Assembly: GCA_026120185.1 (NCBI GenBank)
Contig: JANUWF010002422.1
Location: 558,001 to 622,000, forward strand
DNA from: Voacanga thouarsii
Lineage: Eukaryota; Streptophyta; Magnoliopsida; Gentianales; Apocynaceae
DNA length: 64,000 nucleotides
Reading direction: 5' to 3'
Position 1 is the stretch's first letter, and each line of letters starts with the position of its first letter. Shown piece by piece: positions 58,741 through 64,000 of the stretch. Both the position numbers and the translations under genes were made by a program. Below the pieces are notes generated by a model. The model was not told the origin of the DNA. It did no database searches and saw only the letters and a program-made list of their open reading frames with translations.

Positions 58741-59170
58741 AATCCCCTCAACCTCTTGTTCTGCCTTCTTTAGTTCTTCCCTCTTCTCTCTTTTTTTCTC
58801 CTTATTTTCTTTCTCACTCATCTTTTTTTCCCTCTCCTTTCCCTCTCTTCTTTTCTTTTCCTTTTCCCTCAAGATATTTTGATCTCTCAAAACCTCACTA
58901 GGAGGATAAAGGAAATAAAGTGACTTTCTTTCCATCTTTCCTCAAAGAATAAGTATTCCTCTTCCCTTCATGGACCACATCTCTATCAAACATCCAAGGT
59001 CTTCCTCACAAAATATGCCCTACATGCATAGAAAATACATCATAAATCACTTCATCCTTATACTTCTCCATATTAATGGCAACCTTGGCTTGTTTGTTCA
59101 CCTTCACCTCTCCACAATTGTTCAATCATTGTAACCTATAAAGTCTAGGGTATTTGAAGGTTTCTATTCC
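58741..59170 (-). pseudogene. gypsy protease of E3 with charged tail
   Basis: The minus strand reads VNKQAKVAINMEKYKDEVIY, then DVFSMHVGHIL, a stop, GRPWMFDRDVVHEGKRNTYS and KVTLFPL. This is the GHILLGRPW(Q)FDR block of plant gypsy proteases. The frame then changes to a Lys/Glu-rich low-complexity stretch (about 58890-58745). RT does not follow. Confidence 0.8.
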
Positions 59171-59486
59171 TAACTCTTCCACCAATATAGCACGAATCAC
59201 ATTTTTACAACTCATTCCATCAATGATGATACTACATGATTTTTGCTTGATTAGATACCTTGAAAAAGTATATTCTCTCTTTGCGAATTTTTTCCTTCTT
59301 CCACTCCTTCACAAGCATTTTCAACTTCCATTGCTACTCCAATCAATGAACAAGGTTTCTCAAATATATCCACATCTCTTCCATTCACTCTATCTTCTCT
59401 ACTAGATTTGATGTCATTTTATGAAGTTGAATTAGATACTTCATTCTTACTAGCTTTACTTATTTTAATTTGCTTTTGCACCACCT

Positions 59487-60943
59487 CTAGCCAACTCCTT
59501 TTTTCTCCTCTTGTGGATACGAGCTTTCTCCCACTACATAAGTACTTGAAGCACTTTGGGAACTTTCATCTATAGCACGCATTTGCTCATTTTTTACCTT
59601 AATTTTTGAATTCTTTAGCTCTTCAACAAATTCCATACTCTTTTGCTCAACTTCTTCTTGCTCATTCTCCTCTAATACTCCTAATGGGTTTGACTCATCC
59701 TCTAGAAAGAATAGAATGTTGTAAAATTCATTAGTTACCCCATTTGTTGAACTCAATGGATCTACGTCTTCTTCTTCTTCATCACTAAGCTCCTCATCAA
59801 ACTCATCAACATTTTTCTCAACTTCTTCATGCAGTACTTCATCATTTTAATCGAGTATTCCTTGGCACTTTGCCTCATTTTCTAGCTTCTCCTCATTCTC
59901 AAAGTCATACAATTCATTTTCTTTTACTCTCATTATCACATTTTGTTCAACCTTCTCAACTTTTTCTTCATTTCTTGCCCTTCTTGGCTCCTCAACATCT
60001 ACAAAATTTTTCTTGGCCACTTTGGTCTCAAATCTAGCTTTTTGCTTCTTAATTTGTCTCTCTTCTTTACAATTGTGCACCCCATAAAATCGTTCATATT
60101 CTATTTTATTTAGACAATCAACCTTTGTATACTTTCTACTACAATAAATCTCACAAGTCAATCCTCCACTACTCTTTTGTTGCACCATGCTTATAGAGGC
60201 TTGAGATTCTCCCCTCATAGGATTCTCACCAAATCTCCCTCGGCCTCTTCCTCTATCTCCTCTCGACCTATTTCTCCCTCCTCTCATAGGAACCTGTTGA
60301 TTTCCACCAACTAAATATTCATCTCATTCTTCTCTAGGTTGTGTATTCATGGAAGGCATGTTGTAGGCTTCAGTTGCTCTTGTCCCCTTTGACCTGCGAT
60401 AGATGTTTGGCCTTATTGAGCTCAGAGTTTGGTCATCTCCCTCCAAATTCCCTCCATACTCCTTTGCAATGAAACGAGGGTTTCACGGAGATCTCCCAGA
60501 TCCTCCTTTCTTTTCAAACCACTCTTAGAAGAATTTTGCGATGCACACTTTTCTTTTTGTCTAGATACCTTTGGACTTTCATACAAACACCTATACTCCC
60601 TTTCTTTTAGCATACCATTCTTTGAATATTTTTGTGGTCCTCCAACGCAAACCCCATCATTCCTATAATTTATACCCCCATATCCTTTTCCACTTGGACT
60701 TGGCCCTTCATCATAGCTATCCCTAGAAGCCTCATCTCCACAATCAAGCAAATTATCACGATCACCTTTATTTCCCAAATAATCTTCTTCATAGTCATAT
60801 TCATGTTCATCCAAATGCCCCATGCTCTTATAATCATCCTCCTCATATTCTTGCTCATATTCATTTTCTTTCCTATAACTACTCTCACCATAGCAAAATT
60901 CCTCATAATTGTTATACCTTTCACTTTCACTCTAGCTAGCCAT
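59487..60943 (-). pseudogene. gag-like gene of E3
   Basis: Starts at ATG 60943 (MAS, then a stop, then SESERYNNYEEFCYGES). An acidic Tyr/Glu-rich start follows (HEYDYEEDYLGN), then an open part with LGDLRETLVSLQRSMEGIWREM to about 60422. A broken link is followed by an Arg/Gly-rich stretch (GGRNRSRGDRGRGRGRFG, about 60280) and a degraded zinc-knuckle place (TCEIYCSRKYTKVDC), then acidic sequence to 59487. The usual gag core helices seem deleted between 60422 and 60300. Structural protein in intact elements. Confidence 0.65.
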
Positions 60944-63160
60944 TGTGAATTTTCTTTCAAGAGAAGTACCCACAAAATTGAAGTAGAAAATACAAGAAAA
61001 ATTCTTCACTTTACTCCCTCACTTGTTTACACTCAATTTTAGTGGTCACTCTTCACTCATGTTTGCACTCTTCTTGGTTTTTGTAAAATAAGCTCACTCT
61101 CTTGCCATTTTTTCAATTTCTCAATTTCACACTTAAGTTCTTCCCAACTCTTTCCCACTTCAAATGATTTAGTTCTACTAATTCCGTCAACTAAATTCCA
61201 GAGAATAAAAAAGAAAGGTGCCTTAAAGGCAATTTATCAAACACTTGGTGTCCAATAAAGAAGTTATGCGTATTTATTTGGGTATAAAAAATCATATAAA
61301 AATAAGCATATTCCCAATCAAGTTTAAATTAAAACGTTAACTCCAAATTACACATATGAGCAAACGTACTCATTATTAACATAGCATAGGGTTCAAACGA
61401 GTGTCAATTCTCTATGAACAAGTATACATTAATCACTCTTCTTTTATTGTCTAACCGACTCAATAAAGCGAAAAAGAAATAAACAAAACAAACGAAAATA
61501 AAAATATATACATGTCAAAGATGTAGAATTATGTAATTTAAACCATTATTTTGACAAACATAATCCTAAAGTACCCAATCTTTATCATAACCAATTATTC
61601 TCTTGGCATCATAAAGGATAACATAGATTCACTTCTTTATCCAATCCATGAATCCCTATCTTCTAGACAAACTAGCATCACATATCCTGTCTCAACTAAT
61701 TCACCTAAAAGATGCATTAACCGCAATCCTTGATTAAATTTCCATTCCTAGCAAATTATACATGAAATTAACCAATAAATCCATATCTTGGCAAACATCA
61801 ATTAACATTTAACTACTTTGTCCTTACTCTTAACCCCTCTGTCCAAGTAAGTTAAGAGCTAACAAATATGAAAATTAATGAATTGAGACCACCATCAACC
61901 CCTTTGTCCAAGCAAGTTAATGGAAAGAAACAAGTAATTAATCTCATAATAAGCATAAGTAATTAAATAACAAGAATAACAATTAATTAATCAAAAAATC
62001 AAATAACTCTAAAAATCATGAATATCTAAAATAATGTCAAACTACAATAAAACAATTAATACATCATTGTTCAAGAAAAAGAAAACAAAGTAAAAGAAAG
62101 CACTCAAAGACAAGCCTCCTTCTTCTTCCTTTGAAGACCTTCTTGCACAACCCTCCTTGAATTAAAGAATTTCTCCTTTGATTTGAGTGATTCTATGATG
62201 ATCAATGAATTCTTCCTTTTTCTCTTGTGTTTTCCATCTATTTATAGGTTTAGGAAGTGTCTAAACTCGTTGGTGTAATGTTCTTGGCCGAGTAGAAGTA
62301 GAAAAGTACTAAAACTCTACAGAATACCAAAAACCACATAGAAAAATCAATGCTTCATCTTTTCTCAGAGCACAGCAGCCGGTTGTGTTCTGTTTCTCCA
62401 ATTATTCGTCAATTTTTTCTTGATTTCAGCACCATGTTATCCAGAGTGCAGCCAGCGCCGCCTTAGCTACTGGAGCCGGTGCCCGGCACCGGTTCCTCTG
62501 TCATAGCTGGCGCCGCCTTGATTATGTTTTGCGACGTTTTTGCTTCATTTTACCCCTAAAATCTAAAATAATAAACAAAATACCTTTCTAAGGGTAAAAT
62601 CTCAAATATAAATGAATATGACTAGTTATTGAATAGAATGTATCACAAAAGAGCCTAAAAAAACTACGAAAAATATGAGTAATTTAGGCTCTATCAAGAA
62701 GATGCATTGATTTCAAAGAGTTGTTACACTAAGTGATGCTATCACAATCTCAATCACACTTTTAGCAATTAACAATCACTTAAATGCTCTTTACTAAACA
62801 AATTATTCATTATACTTCATGAATGGAAGCTTTGGTAGTCAAGTATAAGCATTCACAATTCATTGGGACAATATATCAAACACATTGAACACATTGAATG
62901 CAATCTCGTAGCTCAATATTGTATAGCAAATTTCATCTTAGTTTTGGCCTCAAATCAACAAATTTTTATGCTAAATGGCTCATCAAACATTAATATACCA
63001 TAAAGGGTCAAATTAACAACATTTCCATAGTACAAATTCAAGTTTTTGACTTCCAAAAATAGCAATAGAAAAAGTGACAAAATTTTGAAAATCAATAGAT
63101 CTTGAAGAAGATTGTACCTTATCCAAAAAAAGTTAGTTGATTAAAATCAACACAATGTAA
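60944..63160 (-). other. leader of E3 (holds a solo LTR)
   Basis: Between the primer site and gag start. Apart from the Athila-type solo LTR at 61264-62696 it has 320 bp and 465 bp of AT-rich sequence with no feature I can name. Confidence 0.5.
61264..62696 (-). mobile_element. Athila-type solo LTR, 1.43 kb
   Basis: The minus strand runs TGATAGAGCC to ATACGCATAA (last CA changed). Perfect target duplication AGAAG (61259-61263 and 62697-62701). Close relative of 35475-37327 but about 420 bp shorter. Has a perfect GC-rich palindrome CCGGTGCC/GGCACCGG near 62479-62496 and further GGCGCCGCC-type sequence around it. Confidence 0.9.
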
Positions 63161-63172
63161 GCTCTGATACCA
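63161..63172 (-). other. primer binding site of E3 (initiator Met-tRNA type)
   Basis: The minus strand reads TGGTATCAGAGC two bases after the LTR end ATATCA. Chromoviruses commonly use this tRNA. It fixes the 5' LTR edge at 63175 and the strand of E3. Confidence 0.85.
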
Positions 63173-63174
63173 CT

Positions 63175-64000
63175 TGATATGATTTTGGGAAGCTCCAAAA
63201 ATGTCGATTGAACTTAAAACACAAACCCTAACAAACTCACACACAAGAACACCAAAATGCAAGCAAATTAACACTCTTGTGATAATGTGAATATATCCTC
63301 CTTCAAAGACACCTTAACACCCTAATCTAACTTTATATTAGAACACCAAGAATAGAAATTTGAAGGTACTTAACTCAATCTTATCAAACACACTAGGCAA
63401 CCTAGTACATAAAAATAGAGATGAAGTTTAGATTATCCCTTAAGATTTAAACACAAGATCAAAAATGTGACTAATTCCTTTAATTTAGTCTTGATGTTTA
63501 ATGGACATCACCCAAGAGGATCATCCTTAAGAATTCTCTTTCTGGAGAGAAAATTTGAATTCTCCTTCCCAAATACCAAAGTTGTGTTACAAGAGTTATA
63601 ATAGCATATATATAGATGCCTTGCCCTAAATTAATTAACAACTTAATCCTAACTATTAAATGGCCTTAATACAAACTTTGAGGCCCTGTTATATGCCTTA
63701 AAAATAGGTTAAAATATAATAAAATTCATGAAAATTTAATTGGAAATAAAAAGAACAAAATAAGAAAATTCAAGAAAATAGGGCAGGGCCCGAATGGACC
63801 TGGTGCCAGGTGTGTTTTGGATTCAGAACCCTGCTCTAGTATGGACCTGGCGCTAGGCGTGCTATTAAACCTAGTGCCAGGTGCATTTTGGTTGTTGTCC
63901 CTCTTTTATTGCACTTCAAAACTTACTTTTTGGACCTCCATTCTATTTCTCTGTGTTTCCTTGATCCTCCAAATGAAATGTTGGTCGTCTTGAGCTCTTC
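63175..64000 (-). repeat. 5' LTR of E3 (cut by window edge)
   Basis: At least 826 bp. Aligns with 53281-53900 and keeps a stretch missing there (63515-63760). GC-rich palindromic units CCTGGTGCCAGG and CCTGGCGCTAGG lie at 63795-63885. Confidence 0.85.

Larger units (their letters stand above)
53281..64000 (-). mobile_element. chromovirus-like gypsy element E3, pol mostly deleted
   Basis: Minus-strand element between two copies of one LTR (53281-54117 and 63175 onward). Primer site at 63161-63172, gag-like gene from 60943, protease near 59160-58870, then no RT, RNase H or integrase: only a short C-terminal pol-like tail (LINSRMNHLKEEGNN, near 54170) before the 3' LTR. So it is an internally deleted, non-autonomous form. 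Two solo LTRs (54466-58735 and 61264-62696) sit in it. Inserted in the integrase of E1. Confidence 0.75.

Noticed and set aside
60670..60975. 101-codon minus-strand frame rich in Met and Ile
   Set aside because: Shadow of the acidic gag start of E3 in another frame (GAA/GAT codons read out of phase).

Overview
The window is a block of nested plant transposable elements with an old plant DNA virus copy in the middle. I see no intact host gene. It is AT-rich and made of Ty1/copia (including a Sirevirus type) and Ty3/gypsy (Athila type, chromovirus-like) retrotransposons, solo LTRs and an endogenous pararetrovirus (Caulimoviridae). This fits heterochromatin of a flowering plant, probably a eudicot. 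I cannot name the species.

Layout. (1) 1-4010: minus-strand copia remnant (C1) holding a 2.0 kb solo LTR at 1191-3209. (2) About 4020-13095: minus-strand Sirevirus-like copia (C3) with 3' LTR, polypurine tract, a 3' extra ORF and a decayed pol; a 1.7 kb solo LTR sits in its integrase. (3) 13096-15761 plus 50211-53280: plus-strand Athila element E1, inserted into C3. (4) 15762-50210: a second Athila element, E2, inserted into the protease of E1. Its target duplication is ATGTT/ATATT and the E1 protease resumes on the far side. (5) 18111-29164: minus-strand copia C2 inside the gag of E2, with a 4.29 kb solo LTR at 22168-26458 in its integrase region. (6) 29165-44573: the endogenous pararetrovirus, rearranged, partly duplicated in tandem, and split by a 1.85 kb solo LTR at 35475-37327. 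(7) 44574-44817: a small TRIM- or SINE-like repeat. (8) 44818-50210: 3' part of E2 with its extra ORF and 3' LTR. (9) 53281-64000: minus-strand, chromovirus-like, deleted element E3 inside the integrase of E1, holding a second 4.27 kb solo LTR (54466-58735) and an Athila-type solo LTR (61264-62696).

The pararetrovirus is the most interesting part. Two copies of the same viral point lie 11295 bp apart; removing the inserted LTR and its duplication leaves a unit of about 9.4 kb. Reading around the circle: intergenic region with enhancer-like repeats, TATA box and initiator-Met tRNA primer site; ORF1; ORF2; a small ORF; a separate 30K-type movement protein; two further small ORFs; a frame with dUTPase motifs; a capsid region with both badnavirus/tungrovirus-type zinc clusters; aspartic protease, reverse transcriptase and RNase H; then a further ORF of about 450 codons after RNase H, as in Rice tungro bacilliform virus. 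Successive ORFs mostly overlap by a few bases. The mix of a free movement protein, a dUTPase and a post-RNase H ORF matches no genus layout I can recall. All viral frames that matter carry stops or frameshifts, so this is a fossil.

Nothing here looks like a functioning host pathway. What the parts have in common is retroelement biology: gag/capsid, protease, RT/RNase H, integrase, primer sites and polypurine tracts, all in various states of decay, with target duplications that order the insertion events.
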